The notes below the pieces were generated by a model. That model was given only the letters and a program-made list of their open reading frames with translations, was not told where the DNA came from and ran no database searches. From a virus: a stretch of DNA of 29,919 nt. Positions 29,710 through 29,919 of this stretch are shown piece after piece. The DNA lies in IMG/VR virus record IMGVR_UViG_3300009285_005118, positions 1 through 29,919 of that record; one strand, given 5' to 3'. Numbering within the stretch: the first letter of the stretch is position 1; the number at the start of each line of letters is the position of its first letter. Position numbers and translations under genes: made by a program.

Positions 29710-29919
29710 ATTTCAGAACAGGGAATCTTGTTTTTCTGGAAGACTCATTCAGTCTTTCGCCAACCGCCGCCCTTATCAATGGCACGGCCACAGTAGACGG
29801 TGTTCCAAACGTTTGATTCAAGGCAAGCCCGGCCCCTGCCGCGTAGCGACTTCCGACCAAACGATTTATGATTCCGGAAAACCAGCCGATAGGGATTACG
29901 TTGGCCCCCGATTTCCCTT
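29696..29919 (-). CDS. Tail-region protein, C-terminal fragment (cut by window)
   Basis: The leftward frame is open from the window end to TAA at 29696-29698, overlapping the next leftward start by 14 nt. Visible sequence: NVIPIGWFSGIINRLVGSRY, AAGAGLALNQTFGTPSTVAV, PLIRAAVGERLNESSRKTRF, PVLKYENP. It looks like a structural protein end with Gly/Ala-rich helices. The overlap with the start of the signal-peptide gene supports a leftward operon. Function not recognised. Confidence 0.5.
   Translation of the reverse strand, partial: GKSGANVIPIGWFSGIINRLVGSRYAAGAGLALNQTFGTPSTVAVPLIRAAVGERLNESSRKTRFPVLKYENP

Noticed and set aside
1-29919. Integrase, attachment site or prophage borders
   Set aside because: No tyrosine or serine recombinase motifs and no tRNA-flanked direct repeats were seen, so a prophage state is not supported from this window.

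Overview
The window is a piece of a tailed double-stranded DNA phage genome (Caudoviricetes), open at both ends. The evidence is a collinear packaging and head block: small terminase, large terminase, portal, scaffold, major capsid and further virion proteins. It is preceded by a phage early region with a replication-initiator-like gene, an XRE regulator, YopX-like and NinG-like proteins and many very small genes. No integrase, tRNA or CRISPR array was seen, and I could not identify lysis genes.

Host (inference). Almost no gene has a Shine-Dalgarno sequence; about two thirds of the starts read TATG. Four genes start 6-9 nt after an extended -10 promoter (TG-N-TAtaaT), which implies leaderless mRNAs. 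The fibre-like protein at 20550 has the ATSTT-type repeats and GIGTTSP motif that I associate with surface proteins of Patescibacteria (candidate phyla radiation, notably Parcubacteria). A patescibacterial host fits best but is not proven.

Layout. 1-702: replication protein with 11-bp iterons inside the gene (possible origin). 696-6029: short rightward early genes (DNA methyltransferase, XRE regulator, YopX-like, zinc-finger, wHTH, NinG-like, KGG-like), several joined by a repeated C-run/AAATAAATA boundary element. 5998-10717: first glycan block (GT-B glycosyltransferase, short UDP-sugar dehydrogenase, zinc-knuckle methyltransferase, GT-A transferase resembling polypeptide GalNAc-transferases). 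10718-11880: bidirectional terminator, three leftward small genes and a hairpin-rich gap. 11994-20482: rightward packaging and head genes ending in a 138-residue pure Ser/Thr tract. 20501-22211: terminator, extended -10 promoter and a signal-peptide-bearing S74 fibre-like protein, i.e. a moron-like unit. 22232-23362: duplicated beta domain plus a 215-residue Ser/Thr tract. 23363-29018: second glycan block with its own promoter (asparagine-synthetase-like amidotransferase, deacetylase-like protein, two methyltransferases, one fused to a ParB-like domain, two GT2 enzymes, a clipped epimerase). 28975-29919: two leftward genes of tail type that collide with the epimerase at a likely recombination or assembly junction.

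How it may work together. The window devotes about 10 kb to sugar transfer and sugar-nucleotide chemistry and also encodes two mucin-like Ser/Thr tracts. The most attractive hypothesis is a phage-encoded mucin-type O-glycosylation system that decorates its own virion or surface proteins. The alternative is modification of host envelope glycans.
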